From Zopfochytrium polystomum (Eukaryota > Chytridiomycota > Chytridiomycetes > Chytridiales > Chytridiaceae): a stretch of 64,000 bases of DNA. Location of the stretch: NCBI GenBank assembly GCA_025765615.1, contig JAIVFJ010000153.1:62001-126000 (forward strand), given 5' to 3'. Of the stretch, positions 11,801-22,530 are shown piece by piece (positions within the stretch are counted from its first letter, which is position 1; each line of letters opens with the position of its first letter). The position numbers were made by a program, and so were the translations under genes. The notes under the pieces are model-generated. The model ran no database searches. It was not told the DNA's origin and worked only from the letters and a program-made list of their open reading frames with translations.

Positions 11801-12548
11801 TTTCAAAACAGCTTGACGCAATCAACACAACATTCAATTCTATTGCCAGTATTGTTGTATCCAAAATTGACTCGCTACGGCTGCAGTCAAATGTTGGCAC
11901 CAAGGCTAGCACCATTCCAACAAACAGTGCCACCAATAGTACCACTCCGTTTGCCATTGAAGACAGTAATTTCTATTTGGAAGGCATGCCTGCGACTGCC
12001 CTCATTTTGCCTTCCCAAGGTTTGACACATCAGATGAACACCACAATTGATAAACCTCGAATATTGCATCTTCGACGTTTTAACAGTGGAGAGAAGGGAA
12101 CGAAAGACAGTTGGAGGCGAGAAGGGGAGCCAGTCTACACTGCTATCCACCGCTGCTGGTATAAGGGGGATGACTCTGCAGCATGCGAGCCCAACGCTGG
12201 ACAATTGCTGAAGTTGTTGAGTACATTGGAGTTGAAGAATATGAGAAGTGCTTAATGCAGCAAAGTGGATTCAATCTGGAAGATGTGCAGGATCTCTGCT
12301 TCCCCGCCATTTGAGAATATTCAGCACAGATCAAGAAGGATTGTGGGTACGAATACAAGAAAAAGGAGCTGACTGCAGCACCGCAAGAGGAGAAGAAACG
12401 GGTGCAAGAAGCAGCTGGGGCAAGCAGCTGCAAAAAAAGAAGGCCCCTAGGCTCGAGGTTGTTTCCGAAGCTGCAATCTCTTCAACTCAGAGCACAGTCG
12501 GTACTGCAGCGCAGGCTGGAAGTGGAGAAGTTTTTGCAGTTGCATAGT
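8860..12548 (+). mobile_element. Crypton-like tyrosine recombinase relic, split by an LTR
   Basis: The N-terminal part lies at 8860-9566: DVPKFIVAYMRSQCD, CKYKTAKGFYSAANHWFLTK, then GNPCHSTMVKQRLAALKAYD, typical of the core-binding region of fungal Crypton-like recombinases. A 1.4-kb LTR interrupts it. The catalytic part resumes at 10966: LGACTILFFLMLRINEVFYL carries box I with Arg codon 11015-11017; 11485-11510 reads HCF-H-stop-GGAQFRFIY, then WNLTALQWWGDW (box II region). A helical segment and a basic C-terminal region (about 12195-12545, TIAEVVEYIGVEEYEK) follow. Stops and frameshifts show that it is dead. Cryptons are DNA transposons that move by tyrosine recombinase; the family call is from motif memory and needs a profile search. 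Confidence 0.68.
9567..10965. mobile_element. Solo LTR-type insertion, family B (1399 bp)
   Basis: Begins TGTGAGACTA and ends TAGTCTCACA, a perfect 10-bp terminal inverted repeat with TG..CA ends, flanked on both sides by ACAG (9563-9566 and 10966-10969). It contains an AATAAA at about 10880 and no long conserved ORF. It interrupts the Crypton relic exactly. A second copy starts at 63110. It fits a solo LTR best; a non-autonomous DNA element is the alternative. Confidence 0.82.
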
Positions 12549-13930
12549 TTTTTTTTTCTGCAGTTGTTTTGCGTGTAGCGTGTGAAGTTCGTTGTGATTT
12601 TAAGGTTGCACAGTGGCAGGCGTTGTTGTTGTCGTCAGCGGCAGCAGGTAGTTTTCGTCGACTGTTTTTTGTTTTTGACTGTAAAATTTTTTTTCTCACT
12701 TTGTTATTGTTTTAGCTGTAAAAAATTTTTTTCTTTCCCACCACCTTGTCAGGGACCACAAATTCATAATTTCGCCCCGTTATACCCTACATAACTCATG
12801 TAAATGCTTCTTATCTCTTTTTGATACAAAGATCTCAGAAGCGTCCATTTGGATTCTTCAGGCGGAGTGCGTATTGTCCTGGATTCTGATGAGGAACTTG
12901 AAGGGTTTTCCAAGCCAACCATGAGCTCTGCCACTTCTGAAACCGGGGGCATGTCAGAAGATGACTCGGCTTCGTAAGCGAAAGTAGGGACATATCCCTC
13001 GCCTCATAGGCCAACGCACTTCTCCTGGAGCATCCTGCAAGCACTGTGCACATGCACAAGAAAAACCTCACTTGTCCCCAATTTGCGAGGTCTACAAGAA
13101 CCAAGGATATAGGAATTCCCGCTGGCAGGGTCAGTGTACTCCAACTCGGCCGGACTCGCAATCGCCCACCGCGAAGCCACCAGCCGAAGCAGGCTTTTAG
13201 GGCCAGACGAAGGATCCACTCGGATTTTTCGACATTTTTTGTTGTGCTCGAAGGCCAGCCTGGACAGACCTGGCTGTGTGCGGTGCGATTCGCTGGCAAG
13301 GACCGGAGCCGTCAAAGAGAGAAGTTTGTCAAGGGTGGTTTCTTTGAATCTAGTGACTGGAGTTCACTCATACGGATAGAGATGAAATGGAAATGGGACG
13401 GTCGTCAAGGCGGTCCCCACTTAGTCGTCCGTCCCCTCTTCGTCGTCGTCATCGTGTGTCACCACTTTGTTGTCGTAGTCCGTGCAGCCCCATGGCTACA
13501 TTTTCAGTGTTCGCGCTCCAACATCAAAATCGTTTCCGTCTGAGAACGGCTGCCGACGAGATTCGCGGCGGGATTTTGTTGCGGCGCTTTTGCCGCGTTG
13601 CGCCGATGTGGGCAGGCGCACCTCCTCGCTGAATCGGTTTTCAGGGTGCGGGAACGACTTTTTTCCTACGTGTGCATTTTTTTTTTTTTTTTTTGTTCTT
13701 TCCTCGACACACCTTTCTTGAGAGTTTCTTCGATTCGCACTTGGATCCAACGGTACTACGAAATGGGGTGGCCATGATGACACAGGCCAGTCAGCAAGGA
13801 AATCGTTTTTGCTGAAGCGATGGAGGGAGCAGCCCAAACAGAAACAGAAAGGAAAAAGAAGGGCACGTGCTGCCGTAGCCCGTAATTCTTTTGAGCTCTG
13901 CGTGTCCAAAACCCAACCACTCATCCACTC
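12549..13930. other. Unassigned low-copy sequence
   Basis: Overlapping open frames occur on both strands without family resemblance. A plus-strand stretch at about 12826-12977 reads VHLDSSGGVRIVLDSDEELE followed by an acidic Ser-rich end and a stop; it looks like the C-terminal exon of some protein, but no upstream exons were found. T-rich tracts lie at 12548-12560 and 13677-13694. Confidence 0.4.
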
Positions 13931-14220
13931 ACTCGGCCGATCCCCCTCCCCCCACCCCCCCCCGGCTGCGAGGAGGAAAAGTCTCCCAACCGCAGTCCCG
14001 GGCCACTAGAGAGGTCCCCCGAGTTTGTTTCGACTTGCATTCGCGTTCACTTGCTGCTGGCCGAAGACTGCGCCTTTTGAGCGGGCTTTTCCTTTGGTCC
14101 GAGGATCGGGCCCCAAAACGCACTAGTTTGTGAGAGGGAGACCACAGGGGGCGAGTAGTACATGGTGGGTGAGTAGGGTGAACGATCGTTGAAATTGCCG
14201 GAGGGCCATCCCCAAAAAAT

Positions 14221-14385
14221 CTGCAAAGAAGCTGCCGCGGCCTCGGGACGCGGCCCCCCCACCTACAGCGCAGCAAAGAACGACGCGGCGCCGACCACCG
14301 CATACGCCTTCCACGACCGCAGCGACGCCGGCGTGAGGAGTCCGCCAAGTAGCGGCCGCGGCTCCGGCTTCTGGACGAGCTGCAT
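14221..14385 (-). CDS. Candidate small membrane protein gene (first exon)
   Basis: From ATG 14385 on the minus strand the frame reads MQLVQKPEPRPLLGGLLTPA then SLRSWKAYAVVGAASFFAAL, a basic start followed by one plausible membrane segment, then a TAG at 14265-14263. A GTAGGT donor at 14266 and a TTTGCAG acceptor ending at 14221 define a possible 46-nt intron, but the more natural downstream frame (WPSGNFNDRSPYSPTMYY) does not join in phase. A minus-strand TATATAA lies near 14833-14840. The protein is either a 40-residue product or a mis-modelled gene. Family not recognised. Confidence 0.3.
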
Positions 14386-14479
14386 TGCGTTGTTCAAAAC
14401 CGGCCTCCTCGTTGTTCTGGCGATGGGGCCGCTGCCTTGTCAGGAATCAGTTGGCTGTTGTGTGCTTGTCGGTATTTCT

Positions 14480-14511
<32 letters not shown>

Positions 14512-14984
14512 TTTTTGTGTTCCTTTTTTTCGCGACAAATGGGGCACTGCGAGAAGAAAAAAACCCTTCGACGACCAGTCAAATTGCCCAAACAACACGA
14601 GAGGAGGAGGAGGAGGAGGGGGGAAGGGAATAGATGGGTGAGAGAGACAGTGAAAGGGTGTGTGTAGTGGGCTGGGCACCGCGCATTTTCTCGACGATTT
14701 TCGGTTTTCGCATGGCGCAAAGGCGGAGCGGAGAGTGAGACTGTTGCGTGTTGTGTGTTGTGTGTGTGTTGAGGGAGAGAGGTCTGGAGAGCGCTGAGAG
14801 AGAGAGAGTGAGAGGAGCTGTTGAGGTTTGGGTTATATAATGAATAAGGAAAAAGGCACAACAAGTCGAAGGGGTCAGAAGGACAAACAAAAACACTTGT
14901 GCAAACTGAAAAGAAAGAAACGGACGGCGCGAAAAAAGGCTTCATGGAGACCGATTTAAAATAGTAAAATCACAGTAGAGGCCT

Positions 14985-15410
14985 CTATGGGAGGGAGCTA
15001 GCCATGCCGCCAGAACCGCCAGCGGCAGCAGCAGATGCCAGCGCAGTCTGGGACGTACGCCGCGAGGGTAGCCATCCCTTCGTCATGGCGTCCATAAAGA
15101 AGCGACCCGACGGTGGCGATGTTCCAGCGGAGGCGGGCATCTGCTGTGCCGCCGTTGCGGACGAGGACGAGCGGGACCCTGCCATGGACGCGGCGGTCGC
15201 GGACGCTGGCGACTGCGACGGCGACCACCACGTGAACGACTGCGACGACGCGGAGGCCGACGACGACGACGACGAGGCCGTCGCTGACCGGGTGAGAGGT
15301 AGGCCTGTCATGGATGTGTCGAGCGGCGTTGGCTTGGCGGCGGGGCCAGAGAAGACCTTGTGCTTGGGAGTGAAGGATGCAACGGCTCCGGGGGAGTTGA
15401 CGTGCGGCAT
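14985..15410 (-). CDS. Candidate Ser/Ala-rich protein of 141 residues
   Basis: Minus-strand ORF starting MPHVNSPGAVASFTPKHKVF and ending GGMASSLP, dominated by Ser and Ala with no recognised domain. Its support is an ATATAAAA box at 15569-15577 (minus), about 160 bp upstream of the ATG, and high GC typical of host exons here. The opposite strand is also open (15004-15543), so coding strand and reality are uncertain. Confidence 0.3.
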   Translation of the reverse strand: MPHVNSPGAVASFTPKHKVFSGPAAKPTPLDTSMTGLPLTRSATASSSSSSASASSQSFTWWSPSQSPASATAASMAGSRSSSSATAAQQMPASAGTSPPSGRFFMDAMTKGWLPSRRTSQTALASAAAAGGSGGMASSLP

Positions 15411-15667
15411 GACGGCGAGGGTTTCGGGTTACGCTGAGGTCGGCTTGAGGAGAGGAGAGGAGAGTAGAGTAGGGTCGGTTGAAAGGGTTGAAGCGGAACG
15501 CTTGAGAGAGGCAAGATTGGATGCAGCGAAGAGTTTGAGGTGACTGCGATGAAGACAGAGCAAGCAGCTTTTATATTTGGCCTTCGGTGGAGTTTGGAGA
15601 CAGGGGTGGAAGCGGCGCAGCCAAGCCGATGGGCCTGTCTCGTGCCCATACCCGCAACTCTGACGCA

Positions 15668-15775
15668 AGCTCACACACACACACACACACTCCCTCTCTC
15701 TCTCTTCTCTCTCTCTCTTCTCTCTCTCTCTCTCACTCTCTCTCGTTCTCTCTCTATCTCTCACTCGGCTCGCGA
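15668..15775. repeat. CA and CT-rich simple repeat
   Basis: A short CA run (about 15672-15690) passes into an imperfect CT microsatellite interrupted by TTCTC and TATC. ORFs across it are repeat artefacts. Confidence 0.9.
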
Positions 15776-16185
15776 AGCACACACGCAGGCTGGCACGCAC
15801 CATGCAAAGGCTGGTTGGTTACTTGTGTTAAATAATCCAATATGCCAAACAAAACGTAAGTTTACGAAAACGACGGCATAAATAATTGTGGGAGGAATTT
15901 TGATTTTTTTGTCTGCGGTTTGGAGGGTTTGTCTGAACCCCATTGGCTGGCTGCCACTGAACCAGTTGAATGTTTGATTGGTTGGTTCGATTCAAAGAGC
16001 CTGTGCTGTTGACGTGACATGTGACACGAGCACTCATTATAGGTCTGATTGTCGAACAAGTTGGCAGGGAGGCACAGCCAATCATGTGACTTTGGCACGC
16101 GCCGCTTGTGCAGACTGACTGGAATCAAAACCAACCCACATCGCGTTCACGTGAGGGTCCCATGCACGCCCACACACATTTTTTT

Positions 16186-16314
<129 letters not shown>

Positions 16315-16724
16315 TCTCACTTCCCTTTTGCTCTTTGTCTGTCTCGCGCGGTTTTGTGGGAAAGTCGACCCAAAAAGTCACCACCCGATCCGAGTGGGGA
16401 TTTTCGGATTTTCCCCTCAATCCTCGGCGCCGCGCTCCCCGAAGAAAAGCTGCACGAATTCATCGCGACCCCCACTGGCACCCAAAACTGGTCGCATCGT
16501 GACCATTTTTTTTTTTTATAGCAGTGCGAGTTGGTTTTTGGACGCACGAGTGGGCGGTTCCACCAACAGCGCACTATTTCATTTCATCAAACTATAATAG
16601 CCGGCATCGTTCTGATACTTGTTTATTGGTCGTGAAAGTTGCAATAATTCCTTATGAGCCATGCCTGTAAAAGTTGTAATTCAGTCAAGCGTGAAAACAC
16701 AAGCAGTGACTCAGTGAGCCATCA

Positions 16725-17010
16725 GTAAACAGTCTACTCTTGAAGAAGGCTGGAGGTGTGTGTTTGTGTGTTTGTGGGTGATACTGGGTGGTGCAGAACT
16801 TGGAAACGAAGAAAAACTCTGTCAAGAATAATATGCATCATAAGATCTGCATGGTCTGCACAGGAGGAACAATTCTCGTCTAACTATCTGCTTGGCAGAG
16901 GAGGAGGAAGCATTTTATGATGTGGTTCTGTCCCCCTATACTCGGAGTATTTTTTCAGCAGCAAAAGCTAGCACGTGGGTTTGCATGGGCGACTGCTCAC
17001 TCGTCTTATG
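16725..17010 (-). mobile_element. Divergent family A LTR copy
   Basis: Matches the family A LTR edge (GTAAACAGTCTACTCT) and keeps landmarks such as the AACTCTGTC block, TATCTGCTTGGCAGAGGAGG and CTCGGAGTATTT, with many substitutions and indels. The inner part is lost. It is an older copy than the one starting at 17143. Confidence 0.6.
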
Positions 17011-17054
17011 TTGCAATGAAGGACTGACGAGTGTGACTGGGGTGTACTCTTTGC

Positions 17055-17140
17055 ACCAATCAGCCCTACCCAGCTCCTCCACCCCCCTTGGCAGCTGAAT
17101 GCCAAGAAATGCCCCATGATATTCTGAGCTGTCTTCCTTG
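17055..17140. repeat. Interspersed repeat shared with 24076-24160
   Basis: Both copies contain CTTGGCAGCTGA..TGCCAAGAAATG and TTCTGAGCTGTCTTCCTTG, about 85% alike by eye. The CAGCTGA/GCCAAG portion forms a small inverted repeat. A family A LTR begins at the end of this copy. Confidence 0.6.
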
Positions 17141-17142
17141 AA

Positions 17143-18339
17143 TAAACAGTCTACTCTGAGTGAGTGAGTGGAAGGAGTGAATGAAGTGGAGATGTGTGTT
17201 TGAGGGTGGGCCTTCTCCCCAACTTGGAGAGAAAGAGAAAAAAACGCTGTTCTGAACTATTGATACATTATGATGATACACATGCTGCAATAGTTGCTAA
17301 GCAAGCATGACTGGCACAGGGTAAAAACCTCTCCTATATTATCTGCTTGAGCAGAGGAGGAGGAACACTGTTGACACCAGGTTTCCGTTCCACTTAGTAC
17401 TTGGAGTATTTGTCATCAGCGCCCAGGTCTGCATTGGTGGTGGCTCGCTCTCCCATGGGCATTGTGAGAACGATAACTGACAGTCACAATAGGTTCAGGT
17501 CTGTATTTGTTGGTGATTGCGCCTGGCGTGTCAGAAGGGCACCAACAGACTTGAGTCGGCGTGGAGCGATAAAGCTTGTTTAGAGCATGAGCCCTTCTCT
17601 TGTTGAGAGTGAAGCGCCCTTTGTTGCCAAAGTAGATGGAGAGCCAATGCTCTCAGACAGATTGGTCTTGTTTAGAGTGCAGAGCACACCCTTTTCTTGT
17701 AAGAGCGAAGCGCCCTATACGAACGAGGTATCGACCTGAGGTAGAACTTGGAGAGCTTCGCAGATCAAGGTAGAGGGTATGTTGACTCAGATAAGAATAA
17801 TGGTTTTTGTTTGTTGTATTCGAGGGTAGAGAGAGAGCAGGCAGATGTGATCAGGATCTGGGATGATGCTTCTCTGGAGCTGCTGGGGCTCCCCCTTTTA
17901 TATTGCAGGTGGTCTCAGGAATCAGACTTTGGTGATAGCCTTTTAGCTCTGAGAGATAGAGTTTAGACTTTGAGGAGTCAGGAGGCAGGCATGACATCAT
18001 TGTTGCATCACGCTGATTTGGCCAGAACTTCCATGAAGTTATGTGTGCAAAGAAGTAAGTCAGGCTCCCTGTCAAGCTCCTGTAATCATTCCTATCAAAT
18101 TGCAAGAGTGAAGCACACTGATGTGGTCTACCCAGACTGGGGATTGAAACCATTTCTAAGCACTCGTACAGTGTCAGAGATTGAGAAAGGTGTAGATAAC
18201 ACTGGGATCAGCCCTTATGCCATCTTAACTTATCGTTACTCTTGAAGACAGGTCAGAGGATCTTAAAAGGTGTAGGTAATGTGTGCAAACTCCAACAGTC
18301 TTGTACCTCTTGCTGCTAACCAGTCAGTTCCTCCTAACA
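17143..18339 (-). mobile_element. 3' LTR of a family A copia element, interrupted by another LTR
   Basis: Family A LTR sequence runs 17143-17507 and resumes at 18303-18339, ending in CCTCCTAACA on the plus strand. Next to it (minus strand) is a G-rich tract at 18340-18348, the polypurine primer site, then the copia RNase H gene. This fixes it as the 3' LTR of the minus-strand element. Confidence 0.85.
17508..18297. mobile_element. Solo LTR-type insertion, family D (790 bp)
   Basis: Begins TGTTGG and ends CCAACA (6-bp inverted ends), with flanks GTATT (17503-17507) and GTCTT (18298-18302). The intact LTR at 139-529 reads CTGTCTTGTGCC at this point, so GTCTT is the duplicated target with one later change. 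No conserved ORF inside. Confidence 0.8.
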
Positions 18340-18438
18340 CCCCCCCGCAAGATGGCCATGGGTGTAGCACCTGTTATGCAAAGCGTGTGTAAGCGTCTGA
18401 GGCTTCAACTGAAAGGTGTTTGAAAGGTCAGAGCTGGG

Positions 18439-19410
18439 TCAGAGGCCAAGCAGTGAGGTCAGTCGCTGGTGCTGAGACGCTGAGAGTGGTTTTGTGAGAA
18501 TATCTGTGATCTGGTCGCTTGTTGGTACATAGCATACAGTGATCTCTCCAGTGGCTACGCCTTGTCGGAGGAAATGAGCATGTATGTCAATGTGTTTTGT
18601 GAGAGGGTTGAGCACTAGTGCGATTGCAGATTGATTGTCCTTGAGGATTGGTAGTGGCTGCTGTGCGGGGAGTTGCAACTCTGATAATACGGCTAAGAGC
18701 CATTGTGCTTCTTGGAAGGCTTCAGAAAGTGAGTTGTATTCTGCTTCCGTGGAGGATAGTGATACTTGACGTTGTTTGTGTGAGACCCAAGAGATGGTGG
18801 CGCCCATGGCGTGGCTTCAGTTGGCACTGGGAGAGTACATTTGTTGCAAATACGATATCTGGTTGAGTTTGTGTTGCAAGGTATTGAATTTTCATGAGTG
18901 TGGATCGATACCAGCTTGATTCGCTTTCGCTGAGTTCGATTGGCTTTTTGTCATGCATAAAGGTGATAGACATTGGAGTTGATGCAATGTCGAAGTTGTC
19001 CCACATTTTCTCTTCAGTGAGAATTGTCCTGGTGTATTTGTCTTGGCCCATCCAAATGCCTTCGGAGTTGCGCCTGAGGTGGGTGCGAATCACTTGGCTG
19101 ACAGTGGTTTCCTCAAGAGACATGCTGTACTCAGCGCAAAAAGCATCCTCAATTTTTGCAACAAGAGCTGGGGTGTTGGCCATGACATTGATGTCATCAA
19201 CAAAGACAAAGATGATTTCAAATGTTTGTTGCTGGGAGTCTACTCAAAAGGAGAGGCAGGGCTCACCAAGAGATTGATTGAAGCTGAGTTTCTCGACAAT
19301 GAACTTGCGAAGGGTCAGGAACCAGTTTTGTCCAGATTGATGGAGTCCATAGAGGCTCTTTTGGAGCTTGCAGAATAGTTTCTTTAAGGCTGTGTTGACA
19401 TCCATTATGA
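18439..19410 (-). pseudogene. Copia reverse transcriptase C-terminal half and RNase H
   Basis: Minus-strand reading: MDVNTAL, KLQKSLYGLHQSGQNWFL, then VFVDDINVMANTPALV (FVDD, the RT catalytic box), QYLATQTQPDIVFATNVLSQ, and RNase H with ISWVSHKQRQVSLSSTEAEY, LKDNQSAI, KHIDIHAHFLRQG and ITDILTKPL ending at 18439. Stops break the RT part. The N-terminal RT block is displaced to 20517-20777. Confidence 0.9.
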
Positions 19411-20500
19411 GATCTCCTCTTCATCTTCAGGGGCTCATCTATAGTCTAGTGGCAAAAGGGATAAGACAAGTCTTTAAGATGGGAAGCTCCTGGTTATTAG
19501 CAGAGCCAGTACCCTGGATTCAGCTCAAACTCAATAAAGATGGATGATGTGGTTCAATTCTGTCTTTATTCAAGGACAGCTAGACCAAGTAGAGTTGCTC
19601 AATGAAGAGTACCCCACAGGCCCCAGGTTCAAGCCCTGACTATCCAACATGGTAACCAACAGGCAGCAGTTCAACAAGGGGATGCCCTAAGGCAGTATGG
19701 CATCTGCCAGTATCACAGAGACAGAGCTCAATGTGAGAACCAACCAGGTAGGGGAAGGAAGAGAAAGGAAAAGGGAAGGAAACCTCACCCCAGCTTGGCA
19801 TACAACACACTGGCCTGGGGAAATCATACCTCTACTAGCTTGGTCTGGTAGCACTGGCCTAAGAGGACTCCATCCCCAGCTTGGTCTGGTAGCACTGGCC
19901 TAGGGAGAAACACCAAAGAGGAAAGAAAAGGATTGGTTGTTACCTAGGTAGGATTTATTGAGAGAGAGTAGATATATATAGAACAAAGGAGGAGAGAGAG
20001 GGAGTATTTATAGGAAAGGGGAGGAGAGAAAGAAGGAAAGAAGGAAGAAAGAAAGAAAAGAGAAAAAGGGAAAAGACATAACAAAAGGAGAAAATGAAAG
20101 AAAGAACAATTTGGAAGGATGAATCACTCTTTCAGCCACACCCCCCCTCCACCCAGTGTCTCTCCTGCCTCCAAATTTGGGGTGAACATAATTTGAGGCT
20201 TTGAGGCCACATCAGTGCAGGGACAGTGGATTGAAAGGTGGGAAAATGAGAGAAAAAGGAAAATGAGTAAAAATAAGAATGAATAGGATCAATGAGGGGT
20301 GTGCCCCTTGTGCTTAGGCCCATTCAGCACAAGGAACACAGGATGCTCTTTTATAGTGATAAACACTAGAGCCCGTGAGGGATGTGATGAATGGTAATAA
20401 AAAATAAATATGGGGGGGGCCAATATAATGACATAGTCACAACTGGGGAAGAGCTTTTAGGGAGACCCCAGCTAAGACCATGATCAGTGAGATTAGGAAT
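19411..20500. mobile_element. About 1.1-kb insertion inside the copia RT, containing a tRNA-like repeat
   Basis: The RT frame ends after AFKLE on one side and resumes with MDVNTAL on the other, where intact copia RT is continuous. The intervening DNA includes the tRNA-like repeat at 19569-19930 and purine-rich AG tracts at 19985-20110. I could not define exact ends or a target duplication. Confidence 0.6.
19569..19930 (+). repeat. tRNA-like SINE candidate, copy 1
   Basis: Starts TTCAAGGACAGCTAGACC. TAGACCAAGTAG resembles a pol III A box, and GGTTCAAGCCC at 19626-19636 is a good B box about 45 bp later. The body holds repeated AGCTTGGTCTGGTAGCACTG units. Copy 2 at 37840-38159 is nearly identical but lacks one such unit. 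Confidence 0.55.
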
Positions 20501-20516
20501 CTCACACCATGCTGTG

Positions 20517-20777
20517 CTACTCGAGTTTAAAAGCAAGGCTGATTGCAATGAGCAGTTGGGTGGCCTGGATCCGGACGACAGGAGAAAAGGTGTCTATGTA
20601 GTCAATGCCTTCACATTGGGTGTTTCCACATGCGACAAGATGAGCTTTCCATTGCTTCAGCCAGCCAAAGGGGTCTAGGTTGTAGGCATAAACCCATTTG
20701 CAGAACATAGCGCGTTCACCTGGAGGAAGAACTGCCCATTCCCAGACATCACCATCAGCGTCAATGACAATACCCAT
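20517..20777 (-). pseudogene. Copia reverse transcriptase N-terminal block
   Basis: 86-residue open frame containing WAVLPPGERAMFCKWVYAYN, then KAHLVACGNTQCEGIDYIDT and FSPVVRIQATQLLIAI, the standard start of the copia RT domain. It belongs to the same minus-strand element as 18439-19410. Confidence 0.88.
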
Positions 20778-22530
20778 ATACCAGAGTTAGTGATGATACA
20801 CATTGGTGCACCACCTCATTGCCTACCAGTCAGTCAGGAAAGGTCTCGTCAGCAATAGTGACAACAGTAGCATCACCCAGTGTGACAATGGTGTGACAGT
20901 GTGTGTCAGAACCTGCTTCCAGAGAGGCAGGCCCATCAGCATTGCGTTCGATGTCCGGTACACGGTAAGCCATGGCGTAGCTTCTCAGGAGTTTGAACTT
21001 CTATATACGCTTGTTGAATGGGCAAGTGGGGACCCAGGAGGGCCGTCCCTTTATACTTTTTTGATGCCACTGGTTGGCAGCACAACCAAAGTTTTTCAAC
21101 TTTGTTGACAAAAAACAGGCATAGGTTCAGGATTAGTTGAAACAAGAAAACAAGTTTTATTTCTATTTGTGCAACTTCTAGGCCAGCAAAACAGAAAAAC
21201 ATGTGAAAACAACTCAGAGTTCAGCATGCAGGGAAGAGAGCAACTAACAGGCCTACTTCCTCAGCAAGAATGAGAGCACTCTCAAGTGTATCCTTGTCTG
21301 TGTTACTAATATCCTCAGTAGTATTGGCAGGCGGCGCACTGACACTGTAGCTGCAGCAGCAGTTGGAGTGACAGGGCTGCTGGCAGATTTTTCGAAGATG
21401 TCACTAAACTCATTGTTTCCAGTCATGGAGTATACTGAGGAGAGAGCAATTTCCTCAGGGATTGGGGTGCCCATGTCGTTGAAGAAACAGGCCCACTGCA
21501 TGTCATTAAGCTGGGCCACTTCTGCAAGTGTGTTGACAGGCCAGTCAGGAAGGCTCGTAGGTGTATCAACCATGATGGTGTCCAGCTCAACTGGGGTAGA
21601 TGGAACAGGAGTTACAGCAGCAGGTGTTGAGGAAGCTGGCGTTGGGGCCGGTGTAAAGGTGCACCCAAACACTTCTGTTGTAGCAGGAGCAGGTCAGGCA
21701 AGAGCTTTGAATTCCTCAATTCCATGCAGCTTGGTGTTAAGCTGTATAAATCCGTCAGTAATTGGACGGGAGATAGCGGCTGGTTGCCGTTTGTACCACA
21801 ACGCATTTAGGTTGCCAGCAATCTCAATTGGGAGAAATCTTGGTGATGGGAGTGGCATTGTGGTCAACATCCATGGAAGTGGTGCTGGGGGCGTTCACTG
21901 CGGTCAGGACGGCAGCAGGAGTTGCAACTTTACAAGCACCAGCGTGTTGCACAGCTGCACGAGCGGAGGCACGTCAGGCTCGCTCGCATTGCTCTTCTCG
22001 TTCCAGGTCACAACAAACTCTCATCTTCGTTGCTACACGGGCGTATTCAGCAGCACGCTGCTGAAGACTGTAGTACTGCTGATTAACAGCACAGTTGTTT
22101 GCAACAGCACCTCGTTGTTGGAGCTGTTGACGAACTTTGGCACTTGTAAATCAAACAGGCGTGACGGCGAGGTTTGTCTCCCATAAACGGAACTGGGGGA
22201 GAACTGTGGGCTGGTGGGGGACGTGGCACAACTGTACTGCTGCGCCTCTTGAGAGCGGTTGACTGATGTGTGGGGTTCCAGCTGTCGCAAAAGCGAAGGT
22301 GGTAGTGGGAACCAGCGCCTAGTCACAGTCGCAGGAGTTGGTGCGACAGAACTCGAGGAACCACTGCTGGCCTCAGGGAGTCAGTAGGAGTGGTTCCTAA
22401 AGTGGATGCATCAAGCAAGCATTGATGCAGGAGGGATCCAGCGAAAACTAACCAGGAGATCTACCCCTGTGAGGGGCCTCAACAGCAGGCTGCTTTCCTT
22501 TGTTCTTCGCCATGGAGGTCGGACAGGTGC
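20778..22530 (-). pseudogene. Unassigned transposon-like ORF cluster
   Basis: Minus-strand frames give MAKNKGKQPAVEAPHRGRSP from ATG 22513, a Gln-rich stretch (QQRAAEYARVATKM), then ALWYKRQPAAISRPITDGFI and a Pro/Thr-rich region with TLAEVAQLNDMQWACFFNDM. Several frameshifts intervene. It resembles a gag or first ORF of an unknown element; no catalytic motif was found. Confidence 0.35.

Noticed and set aside
14470..14520. Poly-T followed by membrane-like Phe-rich ORFs
   Set aside because: The Phe/Leu runs come from a homopolymer; no protein family is supported.
15004..15543. 179-residue plus-strand ORF rich in Asp and Ala
   Set aside because: High GC keeps both strands open here; the minus strand has a better-placed TATA box, and neither product has a recognised domain.
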